This document shows, in pieces, positions 47,401-51,459 of a stretch of DNA of 64,000 nucleotides; positions within the stretch are counted from its first letter, which is position 1; every line of letters starts with the position of its first letter. A program made the translations under genes and the position numbers. Source of the DNA: Bactericera cockerelli (Eukaryota; Arthropoda; Insecta; Hemiptera; Triozidae); contig CM044957.1 of NCBI GenBank assembly GCA_024516035.1, positions 22,050,570 to 22,114,569 of the forward strand, read 5' to 3'. The notes beneath the pieces were generated by a model, which was not told the DNA's origin, did no database searches, and saw nothing but the letters and a program-made list of their open reading frames with translations.

Positions 47401-48460
47401 TTTTTAAATAAGGAAAATAGATACTTACAAATTATTATACAACATTTGAAACAATATAAAAGGAAAAAAGAAAATAAATGGCTAAAATATATACAGATGT
47501 CCTAATTAAAAAGGCGTGGTTATTGCTGTTGGCAATACCATATCTCTATTTAAGTGAATCTTTTGTCACTATCATAAAATTGTTTGGGTTATTCCATTAC
47601 TTTCCTTTCTATAGGAAAAGGAAAGTAAAAATACCTTCATTCAACTGAAATTTGGTAATTTGATTTTGGGACATGCCAAGACAAAACATATTGCGTTCTA
47701 ATGGGCCTCTTCAGAGCTATCTATGTATGTATGATTTTCTTTGTGGTGAAGCACAAGGCCTCTTCACAATTTTTGTGGGTAGCGCAGCATTACTAAGAGC
47801 CTCCTTTACATTTCGAATTATTCTATTACATTAATTTCTTTTTACTCTGGTAATTCCGCCACTGGTCGTTACTCATACAAGTAACTACTCATTTTTCCTC
47901 ACGAGGTATGAGTGGACCCCGAACAGCCAAGTACAGAGCAGAAAAATTCCTGCCCCGCTGGGGATCGAACCCAGGTCACCGTGCGTGCAATGCCTAGCGC
48001 GCTAATTCACTCTGCCACGGTGACTAAAAATTGCCACAAGACATAACATTATACATATAAGATTTTGAAGTTAGTTCGTGCCCAGCCTCACTGGGGCAGT
48101 TGCTGAAACCTAATCCTCTAAAAACTAGGGATGAGAGCTATCTATTATTCAGTTATTCTATATTTATGTTGCCTGAACTATTTATTTAGTACACAACCCT
48201 ACTAACTAGATTTGTGTTTCGTGATTTCAGGCAAAGTGGAAATGATGACCGGTGTCGGGAAAGCCATGCAGCCTAATTTGGCTCAGTGGGAGAATCCGAA
48301 TCGACCCATAGCTGCCTCGGGCATATTTGGTCACTACATGGTGACTCCTGCCAACGAAGCCCTCTTTGTCATCAACGGTGAAACTCGGACTGTGAACTGC
48401 GAAATCGGAGGACTAGTCCACCCACGGGCTATCGTGTGGGTCACCATGCATCTGCAGTGA
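10943..48460 (+). CDS. FSTL5: Follistatin-related protein 5-like (FSTL4/5 family), 15 coding exons in window, 5' end missing
   Basis: Seen: fifteen exons (10943-11060, 18430-18651, 23390-23586, 27142-27294, 29856-29976, 31716-32000, 34390-34487, 39387-39579, 40989-41110, 42071-42208, 43501-43716, 45006-45156, 46459-46644, 47003-47149, 48231-48460) join with agreeing phases into 858 codons plus TGA. Approximate residues: acidic linker 1-39; follistatin-N and Kazal 40-113; charged linker 114-190; EF-hands 205-270; Ig1 271-365; Ig2 366-460; C-terminal propeller-like region 463-858. Known: this order defines the secreted follistatin-like 4/5 proteins; vertebrate members are about 840 residues, so only the signal-peptide exon should be lacking. 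Inferred: secreted or extracellular calcium-binding glycoprotein; its ligand cannot be read from sequence. The mature protein would start upstream of the first exon listed. Introns run from 0.36 to 7.4 kb and are full of repeats. FSTL4 versus FSTL5 orthology is not resolvable in an insect, which may have one pro-orthologue. Confidence 0.9.
11270..11630 (+). repeat. Dispersed repeat with two tandem-like halves
   Basis: Two related halves (about 11310-11400 and 11530-11630) contain TTATCGCGGAACACACAGAC and CAAGTTAAAACAGAACCTCA. Relatives are at 51460-51580 (same strand) and 51995-52165 (opposite strand). Confidence 0.55.
13447..13945. mobile_element. Palindromic TA-flanked MITE (CAGGGTCCGCC family)
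   Basis: The ends CAGGGTCCGCCAAAAAAAAG and, inverted, TTTTTTTTGGCGGACCCC lie between TA dinucleotides. The arms (about 240 bp each) mirror each other almost to the centre near 13690. TA duplication and a fully palindromic body suit a Tc1/mariner-driven foldback MITE. Relatives: 24687-25458, and partial copies at 40374 and 62082. Confidence 0.82.
14225..14322 (+). repeat. (GA)n microsatellite
   Basis: About 95 bp of near-perfect GAGA with a few GACA interruptions. Any protein read from it is low-complexity and not supported. Confidence 0.9.
15165..15350 (-). repeat. End of a TA-type transposon, inverse of the 4918 repeat
   Basis: GTGACCTTGAAATGACCTTG, then a TTTGAGCTATGAAAATGATC segment and TTATAATGGAACACCCTGTG at the end. 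The terminal CACCCTG is followed by TG rather than TA. The partner end was not found. Confidence 0.5.
15522..15826 (+). mobile_element. tRNA-derived SINE (family A), full length with 13-bp target duplications
   Basis: Head GTGGCAGAGCGAGTTAGCGC (box A) and GGTTCGATTCCC (box B) form a tRNA-like RNA polymerase III promoter. A conserved body follows (CTGTACTTGGATGTTCGGGG, CATACCTCGTGAGG, TTCTGCGCTACCCAC). AAATGAAATTTTA flanks it at 15509-15521 and 15827-15839, a perfect target duplication showing LINE-mediated insertion. Confidence 0.92.
16951..17205. mobile_element. 255-bp element with 31-bp inverted ends and iterated GGCGTAAGTGA word
   Basis: The ends match over about 31 bp with one mismatch (CGCCGATAGAAAGTCAAAGA then GGCGTAAGTGA; inverted at 17175-17205). 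The word recurs inside as GGCGTATGTGA twice and GGCTTAAGTG once. ATTT sits on both outer flanks and may be a 4-bp target duplication. No coding capacity. Confidence 0.75.
17839..18302. mobile_element. TA-flanked MITE (CAGGGTGA ends)
   Basis: Left end TA|CAGGGTGAAC and right end GTCACCCTG|TA. At 464 bp it sits 127 bp upstream of the Kazal exon acceptor. Only the outermost bases are inverted repeats. No coding capacity. Confidence 0.65.
18430..18651 (+). CDS. FSTL5: FSTL5-like exon 2: follistatin-N plus Kazal domain
   Basis: The phase 1-1 exon begins with the codons for NPCLIHYCGKGREC and carries the ten-cysteine follistatin/Kazal pattern. The Kazal core reads VCGDDGKLYPNHCELHRTSC, with the final cysteine in FSCIDRLH. 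Acceptor CTGTTCCAG, donor GTGAGT. As a whole exon with symmetric phase it forms an independent module. In FSTL proteins this region resembles SPARC/follistatin modules; protease inhibition has not been shown for them. Confidence 0.92.
18955..19120 (+). repeat. Fragment related to the Helitron-like element at 43093
   Basis: Shares the order TTTGTGTCCGAATTGTTTAG, GGTAAGAGATAGC, then short text with the 43150-43210 segment. Termini are not preserved. Confidence 0.35.
19549..19849 (+). mobile_element. tRNA-derived SINE (family A) with 13-bp target duplications
   Basis: Same head and body as the copy at 15522. AGTTTTACTTATA occurs at 19536-19548 and 19850-19862. Its tail (TGTGAAGAGGCCTTGTGCTT) is shared with the minus-strand copy at 47731, defining a subfamily different from the 15522 and 38172 copies. 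Confidence 0.92.
20516..20740 (+). repeat. Single end of a CAGGGTGTAC transposon family
   Basis: AACAGGGTGTACCCAATAAAAG is followed by sequence with a local 20-bp palindrome (TTCCTCAAGGCAATACTTGAGGAA region, 20660-20685). No opposite end was found. Confidence 0.35.
22235..22330 (+). repeat. Dispersed repeat containing AATCGGAAGTATTGTG
   Basis: TTAGAAATCGGAAGTATTGTGTTCG is followed by a poly-A/T-rich stretch. The motif recurs near 4320, 23960, 26525 and 63385 in either orientation, usually with ATTAGAAAT on one side and (A)n on the other. Confidence 0.5.
23390..23586 (+). CDS. FSTL5: FSTL5-like exon 3: charged linker leading to the EF-hand region
   Basis: Acceptor ATTTTGTAG, donor GTAAAC. 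It encodes a basic segment, then a Glu-rich low-complexity segment, then CTLQKYEIMK, which matches the family's helix just before the EF-hands. One N-glycosylation sequon (NTT in GNFNTTVV) is visible. Starts in phase 1, ends in phase 0. Confidence 0.82.
24687..25458. mobile_element. TA-flanked foldback element with internal insertion (CAGGGTCCGCC family)
   Basis: Ends TA|CAGGGTCTGC and GGCAAACCCTG|TA; the arms match those of 13447-13945. Unlike that copy it has a centre bounded by CAGGGCCGGAGATATC and, inverted, CTCCGGCCCTG, as does the partial copy at 62082. A 35-bp T run lies near the right end. Confidence 0.78.
25893..26015 (-). mobile_element. tRNA-like SINE head, minus strand
   Basis: GGGGGTTCGAACCTGGGACC (inverse box B) precedes ATGGTAAGCGAGTGCTATAG on the + strand. 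Read in minus orientation this is a tRNA-like promoter. It lacks an intact acceptor stem. Confidence 0.55.
26785..26885 (+). mobile_element. SINE 3' tail (TTACTG…AATGGGACT family)
   Basis: GTCTTGGGGTTACTGATGCT, ATTAATGGGACTGAGTAG, then GGCAGAATAAATAAAGCACG. It matches the tail of the SINE at 35692-35885 and the fragment at 43845. Confidence 0.5.
26895..27110 (+). mobile_element. LINE ORF2 C-terminal fragment
   Basis: Translates as GKRKRGRPKRKWIDCMNTDL, then NEKGISSDLVHDNILWRGLT and RNADP. This is the GRPxxRW…D…WR…ADP tail common to RTE/Jockey-type LINE ORF2 proteins. An in-frame stop follows ADPV. It ends only about 30 bp before the EF-hand exon. Confidence 0.75.
27142..27294 (+). CDS. FSTL5: FSTL5-like exon 4: first EF-hand
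   Basis: Acceptor CCCTAACAG. The 51 codons end in the EF-hand MFRHFDLDTSGYLTGEELEQ, with loop DLDTSGYLTGEE: Asp at 1 and 3, Ser at 5, Gly at 6, Glu at 12. Donor is CAG|GTCAGT. The last 44 nt of the exon plus the donor are the founder unit of a 53-bp tandem array that follows directly, so 14 further near-identical donors lie within 750 bp. The first donor is chosen here because it keeps phase 0 with exon 5. Confidence 0.88.
27251..28047 (+). repeat. 53-bp tandem array of EF-hand exon end plus splice donor (15 copies)
   Basis: Unit: the last 44 nt of exon 4 (CTGGACACCAGTGGCTACCT … GAGCTGGAGCAG) plus the first 9-10 nt of intron 4. Donor GT positions step by exactly 53: 27295, 27348, 27401 and so on to 28037. 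The first copy is the real exon end; 14 copies follow. Most have CACAGTGGAG where the exon has CACGGGGGAG. Donors are GTCAGT or GTTAGT. All three frames are open through GTCAGT copies; GTTAGT gives TAG in one frame. Confidence 0.95.
28250..28595 (+). repeat. 51-bp AT-rich tandem array (about 5-6 copies)
   Basis: Unit starts TGACTGTCATTGAATAA and continues with ATAATAAAATAGTCAATA. Copies at about 28323, 28374, 28425 and 28476 are exact multiples of 51; outer copies are more diverged. Unrelated in sequence to the 53-bp array in the same intron. Confidence 0.85.
28668..28720 (+). repeat. Isolated copy of the 53-bp exon/donor unit
   Basis: CTGGACACCAGTGGCTACCT … GAGCTGGGGCAG|GTCAGTATTA, about 630 bp downstream of the array. 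It ends exactly where the TTAA-flanked element at 28722 is inserted. Confidence 0.9.
28722..29012. mobile_element. piggyBac-like MITE flanked by TTAA
   Basis: Ends CACTTTGAGCCC and, inverted, GGGCTCAAAGTG; TTAA on both sides (28718-28721 and 29013-29016). 291 bp, no coding capacity. Contains two direct copies of GTACCATATATGACCCTCA-like text. TTAA duplication without extra bases is specific to piggyBac-type transposition. Confidence 0.85.
29017..29150 (-). mobile_element. tRNA-derived SINE (family C), minus strand
   Basis: On the minus strand GCTTGATCGATAAGGCGGCA and GGTGGTTCAAGTCCCGG form box A and box B. A body with TTAATCACTTTTGTGATATC follows. Homologous to 44060-44190. Confidence 0.72.
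29152..29175 (+). repeat. Remnant of the exon 4 / intron 4 junction
   Basis: GAGCAGGTCAGTATTATCTG is followed by CTTG, not by the GACACC of the array. It looks like the last repeat unit running into the original intron sequence. Confidence 0.7.
29430..29475 (+). repeat. (CA)n microsatellite
   Basis: About 22 perfect CA units. Confidence 0.95.
29568..29785 (+). mobile_element. 5S rRNA-derived SINE, 5'-truncated
   Basis: Starts inside the 5S-like head (CACTGAAGTTAAGCAACGTC, a clear 5S internal-promoter match), then GGATGGGTGACC, and the shared tail CAGGCTGGGTAAGGTTAATT and AAACCTCCGTCTTG. It lies just upstream of exon 5. Confidence 0.82.
29856..29976 (+). CDS. FSTL5: FSTL5-like exon 5: second EF-hand-like segment
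   Basis: Acceptor CTGTCTAG. Encodes ISVKEHLDALSDGCTLSDML, then the EF loop DDLDKDNRIAINELYSAF. Phase 0 to phase 1. Donor TTCA|GTAAGT. A second possible donor lies 12 nt downstream (ATATA|GTAAGT) and would add four residues in frame; the first fits the family better at the start of Ig1. Confidence 0.87.
30185..30600 (+). mobile_element. Degenerate LINE reverse-transcriptase fragment
   Basis: Translates as RNQGDGLSPLLFNIALDEAL, then RKTKEQLPGIKLEQNI: the QGDxLSPLLFN motif of LINE reverse transcriptase. Downstream, frame-shifted remnants (SKTKYM, then FKRCNELNTWVL) follow the usual SKT…YLG order. Stops and frame changes show it is dead. Confidence 0.78.
30864..31122 (-). mobile_element. 5S rRNA-derived SINE, near full length, minus strand
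   Basis: The right part (GGTCACCCATCCAAGTCTTA through TGCCATCGACGCTGGC) is the reverse complement of most of 5S rRNA. The left part is the tail with GGTTTTAACGTCGCTTTCAA. TGTGATT on both sides (30857-30863 and 31123-31129) may be the target duplication. Confidence 0.87.
31716..32000 (+). CDS. FSTL5: FSTL5-like exon 6: first Ig domain
   Basis: Acceptor TGTTTGAAG (a non-pyrimidine-rich AAG acceptor), donor GTGAGT. A complete C2-type Ig domain: Cys in EIKCDVSG, Trp in PIVWKRN, and the YxC motif in HAGNYTCHAQ. The open frame extends upstream to an ATG at 31640, but the acceptor and family alignment place the exon start at 31716. Phase 1 at both ends. The NYTC sequence is a potential N-glycosylation sequon. 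Confidence 0.88.
32289..33636. repeat. Near-perfect 603-bp inverted repeat containing word-repeat element b
   Basis: Arm 32289-32891 is mirrored at 32958-33560 with only a few mismatches; the 66-bp spacer itself returns inverted at 33561-33636. The right part (32891-33636) is therefore a full element with inverted ends, and the left arm is an inverted copy lacking both ends. Contains about 12 TTGCGACAA-type words. Confidence 0.88.
32891..33636. mobile_element. Word-repeat element b (TTGCGACAA), 746 bp
   Basis: Begins GGCTACCGATCACTTGCG and ends CGCAAGTGATCGGTAGCC; the inverted ends are about 77 bp. Three words (ACTTGCGACAA, ATTTGCGACAA, GTTTGCGACAA) lie at the left and four inverted plus one degenerate at the right. 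The inside has a GC-rich hairpin core (CGGGTCGCTACGCAACCCGG) flanked by TTAGGTTAGGTT. No long reading frame. Clear target duplications are not visible; the right flank is a poly-A run. Confidence 0.8.
34390..34487 (+). CDS. FSTL5: FSTL5-like exon 7: first half of second Ig domain
   Basis: Acceptor AATTTCCAG, donor GTAAGA. Encodes TVPEVKVTPRIQSRRPGEE, then ASMFCHVVGEPFPK, supplying the first Ig cysteine. Starts in phase 1, ends in phase 0. It is separated from its partner exon by 4.9 kb of transposon sequence. Confidence 0.87.
34645..34924. mobile_element. 280-bp element with 18-bp inverted ends and iterated AACCAAA word
   Basis: Ends CGTATTTTTCTTTCTAAC and GTTAGAAAGAAAAATACG are perfect inverted repeats. 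AACCAAA followed by C or G occurs about six times inside, partly with TGGAAG. No coding capacity and no convincing target duplication. Confidence 0.75.
34955..35065 (+). repeat. Dispersed repeat (GGGCGTATGAAAAACGTAAA)
   Basis: The segment from CCTAACTCGTGACGGGCG to TACTAGTGTCATATT-like text is found inverted at 60660-60760. Contains TTACGTCATCGAGTAC in both copies. Confidence 0.6.
35350..35480 (-). mobile_element. SINE family D copy, minus strand, truncated
   Basis: Reverse complement of the body of the 35692 SINE: CCCATTATTCCAGCAGTGAG, then AATCCCAAATGAGAGAATAA and GTCCCGGCTGGGTTTTGAA. The tRNA head is cut short. Confidence 0.68.
35692..35885 (+). mobile_element. tRNA-derived SINE (family D) with well-preserved tRNA-like head
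   Basis: GTCCCGG … CCGGGAC forms a perfect 7-bp acceptor-like stem; box A TAGCTCAGTGGTAAAGGCGG; box B GGGTTCGAAACC; an anticodon-like stem CTCTG … CAGAG. A body follows (CCCATTTGGGATTTTTACCA, GCTTACTGCTGGAATAATGG), ending in a (TTA)n tail. The six-base anticodon loop and the downstream body argue for a SINE and not a working tRNA gene. Confidence 0.8.
36649..37224 (+). pseudogene. Transposon-encoded Cys-rich protein fragment
   Basis: Frame from ATG: MEDVTCFICGNIVQEG, a TGA after EKSL, then FIEASRRRNDGHHTWLQTQK, NFKELSFYCGKDASETFKAR and ATESDLVAAEGKY. The paired CxxC-like motifs (CFIC, FYCGK) and the LVAAEGKY motif resemble proteins carried by large invertebrate transposons; I cannot name the superfamily. 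The inverted copy of the first part on the minus strand (about 37903-38130) has the same TGA, so the stop predates the inverted duplication. Confidence 0.55.
37751..37898. mobile_element. About 148-bp palindromic element with iterated CTTAGGAGTGA word
   Basis: Inverted ends of about 37 bp (ATGGAGGTTCTAGGTACTAA, then CTTCTTAGGAGTGA; inverted before 37898). TTCTTAGGAGTGAAGCACTG occurs twice in direct orientation and the word once inverted. It interrupts the longer element at the arm boundary. Confidence 0.65.
38172..38488 (+). mobile_element. tRNA-derived SINE (family A) inserted in a transposon arm
   Basis: Head GAGTGAGTTAGCGCGCTAGG and GGTTCAATTCCC; body as in the 15522 copy. The opposite arm of the surrounding element lacks it, which gives the empty site and dates the SINE after the arms formed. 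Confidence 0.88.
39387..39579 (+). CDS. FSTL5: FSTL5-like exon 8: second half of second Ig domain
   Basis: Acceptor ATGACACAG, donor GTAAGA. Starts with the Ig tryptophan (VEWLKNDETLKLEADKYE) and ends with DTGAYMCQARNKGGLTRD, the YxC motif. GC-rich against AT-rich surroundings, as are the other exons. A 43-bp tandem repeat begins 22 nt after the donor. Confidence 0.9.
39601..39768 (+). repeat. 43-bp tandem array next to the intron 8 donor (4 copies)
   Basis: CTCTCAG starts at 39601, 39644, 39687 and 39730; unit CTCTCAGGGTCAATTATAAG plus AAAGATAACAACGAAGATATAGT. It starts 22 nt after the exon 8 donor but does not include it. Confidence 0.92.
40272..40630 (+). repeat. Adjacent single ends of two TA-type transposon families
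   Basis: TA|CAGGGTGTTCCATTTTAAAC at about 40271 (relative of the element at 54014) and TA|CAGGGTACGCGAAAAAAAG at about 40373 (relative of 13447 and 24687). A truncated SINE tail (GTTTTAACGTCGTTTTTCAA) lies just before. Right-hand ends were not found. Confidence 0.55.
40989..41110 (+). CDS. FSTL5: FSTL5-like exon 9: start of C-terminal domain
   Basis: Acceptor CATTTCAG, donor CAG|GTAAGA. Encodes TAPNEERRFFSFHDWGVSVY, then EPTACRLYHQIQSTDIIPGTQ. This matches the family segment between Ig2 and the propeller. The last 60 nt plus the donor are repeated downstream with a 68-bp period. The first donor is used here because it gives phase 0, as exon 10 needs. Confidence 0.87.
41051..41310 (+). repeat. 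68-bp tandem array of exon 9 end plus splice donor (3 donors, fourth copy partial)
   Basis: Unit: the last 60 nt of exon 9 (CCCACGGCCTGCAGATTATA … GGCACTCAG) plus GTAAGACA. Donor GT at 41111, 41179 and 41247, exactly 68 apart. The fourth copy lacks a few bases and the donor. Using the second or third donor would shift the frame, because 68 and 136 are not multiples of three. Confidence 0.93.
41510..42070 (+). repeat. About 105-bp tandem array carrying the intron 9 acceptor (6 copies, 12 acceptor-like sites)
   Basis: TTCTAACTTAGCTGTGCTTC plus ACAG recurs at steps of 104-106 nt (CTTCACAG at 41539, 41645, 41749, 41854, 41959 and 42063). Each unit has a second half-site, CTAACTTAGCTATGCTTGACAG. 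Both halves carry a branch-like CTAAC and CAG followed by GAG or AAG. The last one is the real exon 10 acceptor. Confidence 0.93.
42071..42208 (+). CDS. FSTL5: FSTL5-like exon 10
   Basis: 46 codons in phase 0: EYVCGDKGVNCSWGQAINVA, then NRYVYVSQPTKDRVLVISKI. Acceptor GCTTCACAG, donor GTGAGT. The acceptor lacks a good pyrimidine tract and is the last of about 12 near-identical acceptor-like sites in a tandem array upstream. The YVSQPTKDRVLVI blade-like segment is typical of the family's C-terminal region. Confidence 0.9.
42678..42935 (+). mobile_element. 5S rRNA-derived SINE, plus strand
   Basis: GTCGATGGCACGTTGAATAC, CACTGAAGTCAAGTAACGTC and GACTTAGATGGCTGACC follow 5S rRNA through the internal promoter. 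The tail ends with GGAGGGTAAAACCCCCGTCA and CACGTTAAACC. The best + strand copy. Confidence 0.86.
43093..43353 (+). mobile_element. Candidate non-autonomous Helitron/Helentron
   Basis: Starts near CATCTCTATAAATATAAAAC, contains (CTAC)n and (TTTG)n tracts, and ends with the hairpin CCCGTTGCAAAGCACGGG followed by CAAACGGTAGTA. A CCCGT…ACGGG hairpin shortly before a CTAGT-like end is typical of Helentron 3' ends. Exact ends are not certain. Confidence 0.5.
43501..43716 (+). CDS. FSTL5: FSTL5-like exon 11
   Basis: 72 codons in phase 0 after acceptor TTTCCCCCAG; donor CAG|GTACAT. Contains FPVALHYAPHLDQVWLLNWR and KHHTVHPEPIDGHFDLVMNL. The HxxHDQVW-type motif and the HHT(I/V)H segment are characteristic of FSTL4/5. 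The open frame runs on past the donor to 43821, but that extension is intronic. Confidence 0.9.
43845..43915 (+). mobile_element. SINE family D tail fragment
   Basis: GACTGCTGGAGTAAAGGGAC and CTCGGCAGTATAAACAAGG, then (ATTCT)n. Same tail as 35810-35885. Confidence 0.5.
44060..44195 (-). mobile_element. tRNA-derived SINE (family C), minus strand
   Basis: GACTTGAACCACCGACCTCC and GTTACGACTAGG read on the minus strand as box B and part of the head; TTAATCACAATTATTGTGATATC is the body. Homologous to 29017-29150. Confidence 0.68.
44452..44473 (+). repeat. Poly-C run
   Basis: About 20 consecutive C bases, unusual in this AT-rich window. The exact length may be a sequencing artefact. Confidence 0.8.
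44503..44957 (+). repeat. 30-bp minisatellite with higher-order order of variants (about 15 copies)
   Basis: Unit CTAAATACTCGGTTTCTAAG plus GTACACAGGG, period exactly 30. From 44611 three variants (z: TCGG/CACAGGG; x: TTGG/CATAGCT; y: TCGG/CACAGCG) run z x y z x z x y z x y. This is a 90-bp higher-order unit with one y missing. Ends about 50 bp before exon 12. Open frames on both strands are a by-product of the 30-bp period. Confidence 0.92.
45006..45156 (+). CDS. FSTL5: FSTL5-like exon 12
   Basis: Acceptor TTCTCCCCAG. Encodes DMSGAFNYGYVSHAGQQGLY, then KLDLANMRYVKTVDLSNYSC. Three GT dinucleotides sit close together at the end; the donor after 45156 (TTGT|GTACGT) keeps phase 1 with exon 13 and restores the SLYGLVIIEC junction. 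Starts in phase 0. Confidence 0.85.
46370..46440 (+). repeat. GT microsatellite with dispersed flank, just upstream of exon 13
   Basis: (GT)n, then GATGGGCTGGCGAAGCGGCA and CCCGCTAGTCATTTTTTATA. The same flank is at 1388-1430 and, diverged, at 19350-19395. Confidence 0.6.
46459..46644 (+). CDS. FSTL5: FSTL5-like exon 13
   Basis: Acceptor TATTTCTCCAG, donor GTAAGT. Encodes GLVIIECESSGQLVLDGLTD, then KPLLSPDSRTLLTLDNQSRH and a TLVVQHVS end. Phase 1 at both ends. A GT microsatellite with an adjoining dispersed repeat ends about 20 nt upstream of the acceptor. Confidence 0.88.
47003..47149 (+). CDS. FSTL5: FSTL5-like exon 14
   Basis: Acceptor TTTTTTTTTCAG, donor GTAGGT. Encodes DGGLNFVFDVKTTLNISSIA, then FYPSQTTHGYDLYASSTDKE and DILFLNLL. 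Phase 1 at both ends. The short 358-bp intron before it is the only one free of an obvious repeat. Confidence 0.88.
47590..47632 (+). repeat. Hairpin 3' end of the dispersed module
   Basis: ATTCCATTACTTTCCTTTCT, then ATAGGAAAAGGAAAGTAAAA, as at 5890-5925 and 465-500. Confidence 0.6.
47731..48026 (-). mobile_element. tRNA-derived SINE (family A), minus strand
   Basis: Reverse complement of the 19549 copy: TTTGTGGTGAAGCACAAGGC … GGGGATCGAACCCAGGTCAC … TCTGCCACGGTGACT. Located in the last intron. Confidence 0.9.
48231..48460 (+). CDS. FSTL5: FSTL5-like exon 15: C-terminus and stop
   Basis: Acceptor GTGATTTCAG, starting in phase 1. Encodes GKVEMMTGVGKAMQ, SGIFGHYMVTPANEALFVIN and CEIGGLVHPRAIVWVTMHLQ, then TGA. 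The terminal CEI…VIWV-type motif is the usual end of FSTL5 proteins, so the C-terminus is complete. Confidence 0.92.
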
Positions 48461-48600
48461 ACCAATCAGGTTCCAGCCCATCACCCCGCCACCGCCGTCC
48501 TGCCATGAACTGCATCCAGCCCACGGATGTCGCATTTGTGGATCGAAAAGATTGCCTTGGATTTAGAATAAATAATAATTAGACAGTTCGGACTTTTATA
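48461..48600 (+). promoter_or_regulatory. Start of 3' UTR with candidate poly(A) signal
   Basis: After the stop codon the sequence stays relatively GC-rich for about 90 nt and then turns AT-rich. AATAAA is at 48567-48572. Use of this signal is inferred; the UTR could extend further into the AT-rich flank, where other AATAAA hexamers occur (for example near 50744). Confidence 0.45.
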
Positions 48601-49099
48601 ATTATGTATCTACAGGGTGGACCAAAAAACGTTTACACTGATGATATTTACCTACAGTCCGGATCTGCAATACGTTTTTTCGGTTTCGTCTTCGTTCGAA
48701 AAAGTCCGACTTTGGCCAAAACTTCAGGTCTTCGTTCCTGTTTAGATGATTCGATTCTCCACAATTCTGCAGAAAGCCAACAATATTTTGATGTGTCTCT
48801 AGCTACACCACTTTGTTTTTAATGGTTTGGTTTGTCGTCTTTTTTTACACCTGAACAGAAAAAACCACTTGATGCAACTTTTTTACTCCATGAAATACTC
48901 AACATTTGTCCGAACAAAATACTTACGTAACGTTATTTAAGTATTATTGACGCTACTTTAAATAAACAATCTTTTCGGTTCTACTTTTCAATATATCGTT
49001 TCGATTTTTTAGTCAAGAGATAGTTATTTGTGTTATTATATCACAATATTTAGCATTGATATTACGAGAACTAATGCTAATGCATCATGTCTCCAACCA

Positions 49100-49325
49100 A
49101 CAATTATATTCCAATATGATTGTTGGAATCAATCTCGTAATGTCGCGAATAGTCGGATCCCACTCTACAACTACCGCAATTGTCCTCACGAGGTTAAGGT
49201 AGGACCCGAAATGCAAAGTAAAGAGCTGAAAAAATTGCGACCCCATTTTCGAATACCGATTCGAACCTAGGTCACTTGGAGTGCAAGCCGAGCATGCTAC
49301 CGCTAGGCCAAGATGACTACTTTGA
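49100..49325 (-). mobile_element. Diverged tRNA-derived SINE, minus strand
   Basis: GATTCGAACCTAGGTCACTT, then AGCATGCTACCGCTAGGCCA is the inverse tRNA-like head. CCTCACGAGGTTAAGGTAGG and AGTAAAGAGCTGA match the family A body. Confidence 0.7.
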
Positions 49326-49329
49326 TTTA

Positions 49330-51185
49330 AATGTATATCATTTATCAACAAAAAAATATACAGGGTGCAAAAAAAATGTATAACTATGAACTACCTCTTT
49401 TATAGGTTGAATGAAGGGAGGGGTATCTACATTTAGAATTATATCATAAAGGAAATGAAAAAAAAAAAAATGTTGGTTGCTGTATTTTCCGTTAAGTTCT
49501 TATGGTCTGATTAATAAATGACTAAAAAGACCGTGTAGAGTGCGTGAAAGGCGAAGCAGCCAATTCCTTCGGTTATTAGTTCAGGAAGATGAGATCTAAG
49601 AAAATTATAATAAAAAGTATCGAACACTTTTCTATAATGAAAAAAAAACTCTTACAAGATTTTGTTACACCCTCTATATTCCAATAGAATGTTTTGGCTC
49701 TCCTTACAAAATAAGTAAATTAATGTTATCATCCAAAATAATAAAATTGATGGTCAGGTTTTTTTGAAAATGCGTCGTAGGGTACCGAATTCCAGTAGCT
49801 CCTCATTTTTTGCAGATCTGGATTAACGATAAGATTACCTTGTAGAAAGATATAACCAAACAAAAGGGGTTGGTGCTAAGAGCTGCACTCCACAGAATAC
49901 ATTGACCAGGACTTATAAGGCTTATAATTGTATGTCTGAATGGAAAATTCTACTTCCTTACTGAGAAGACTAAACAGACTTTACTTACACATTAGGCTGG
50001 GCCAAAAATCGCGCATTTCCAAATTCCGAATTATATCTAATAGGAGTTAAAATAGTTTCCGCATGGTTAGAGTTAAAAGTTTCTAATAATATAACTTTCG
50101 TCGAAATCGGACCTCATCTTCCACAGCTCGTGAAGCTTGGCAGAAGAGTCGAACTTTGGCATTTTAGACACCACTGTAAGGGTAAAATATAGAGCTGCAC
50201 TTTAAATTACTCGCTAATTTTATTTCTCAGTAAGTTTGCTGTTTGCCTAATAACAATGAGCTTTTTCACCTTTGTTTTGTATACTCAGTGGTCCAAAATC
50301 ATTAAGAACCACTTTTCATGTGACTTTTATGGGGGTATGTATTTATGTAATGTTTTTATTTTATGACTAATACAGTGCACGGTGTAATGATAGTAGAAAA
50401 CTTCATTCACACAATCTGGTTCGTCTCTTACGTACCATAGACATGACAATGATAGAACATGGTGAGAACAATTTTCATTTTGGGTATCTACTCTGTCTTC
50501 TCCTCTGAGTTAGTAGGCTTTTTTTTTTTGAAAGGTCCGTAGAAATAAGCCTTATACGTCTTAGTCGGTGTTTTAAATTCTAGATGAGGATCAGCTAATA
50601 TATTATTTGTCATGTAATGTTTGAGATGCATTAGTTTTATTTTTTTATGAAGCATGCTTATTATGAAATGGCTCAATAATTAAACATAATTTTGTTAAGA
50701 AATAGATAGGCACTTCCTAGTTATGTAAGATATGATCTCAGTAATAAAACTTAGTAAGTTTTATCACTTGTTTTATTTTGGTCCTAGTCAATGTCACAAT
50801 GTTTCATATTATTTTTTCACACTAAGATGTTTATCAATATTCAATGTACATTTTTATTATTGTATGTACCTATGTATTGACTGTGAAATAGTTATTCTTA
50901 GCTCTGCTTTTGCACACATACACAATGCTTCAAGAAGTAAGATAGAGATTAAATAAAATAAGATTGATTTACATAGGTACCTACACTACCTACCTGGTCA
51001 CTTTGTCTACTCACTGATGTGAGCTCTTGTGTTATTGGGAGTAGATTCAACTACGAAAAATGTATTTATCAAACTGATCAGAGCTCACGTCCCCGAGTTA
51101 ACACAATGAAAGAAATCTTTAGGAAACTATCAGATATTTAATAATGAAGAATAAAATGGCCCGTACCATAATCAACGATGCTTAA
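49330..51185. other. 3' flank with no recognised gene
   Basis: AT-rich. A TA|CAGGGTGC transposon-like end near 49359 and a poly-A run near 49460 are the only repeat signs seen. Short open frames here have no family resemblance. Confidence 0.5.
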
Positions 51186-51189
51186 ACCA

Positions 51190-51270
51190 GAGTCGATGGC
51201 GCGTTGATGCACTGGTTCTCGTAGGATCACCGAAGTTAAGCAAAGGTCCATGCGATATGACCAATGAAAA
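51190..51270 (+). mobile_element. 5S rRNA-derived SINE head fragment
   Basis: GAGTCGATGGCGCGTTGATG, CACTGGTTCTCG and GATCACCGAAGTTAAGCAAA closely follow the first 60 nt of 5S rRNA. The SINE tail is missing. Confidence 0.75.
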
Positions 51271-51459
51271 ATGTGTAAAATTAGGCGAGGATTAAGATGA
51301 CCTTGAAATAACCTTGAAGGATAAAATTAACAGATCTAAAAAAGTTATCGTCCCCTTTTGAGTTATAAAAATGATCTCGGAATAGATTTTTCGTATTTCC
51401 AACAGGGGCTGCATAATCGCACTGGTGCGCTTCAAAAATGAGACACCCTGTCTAAATTT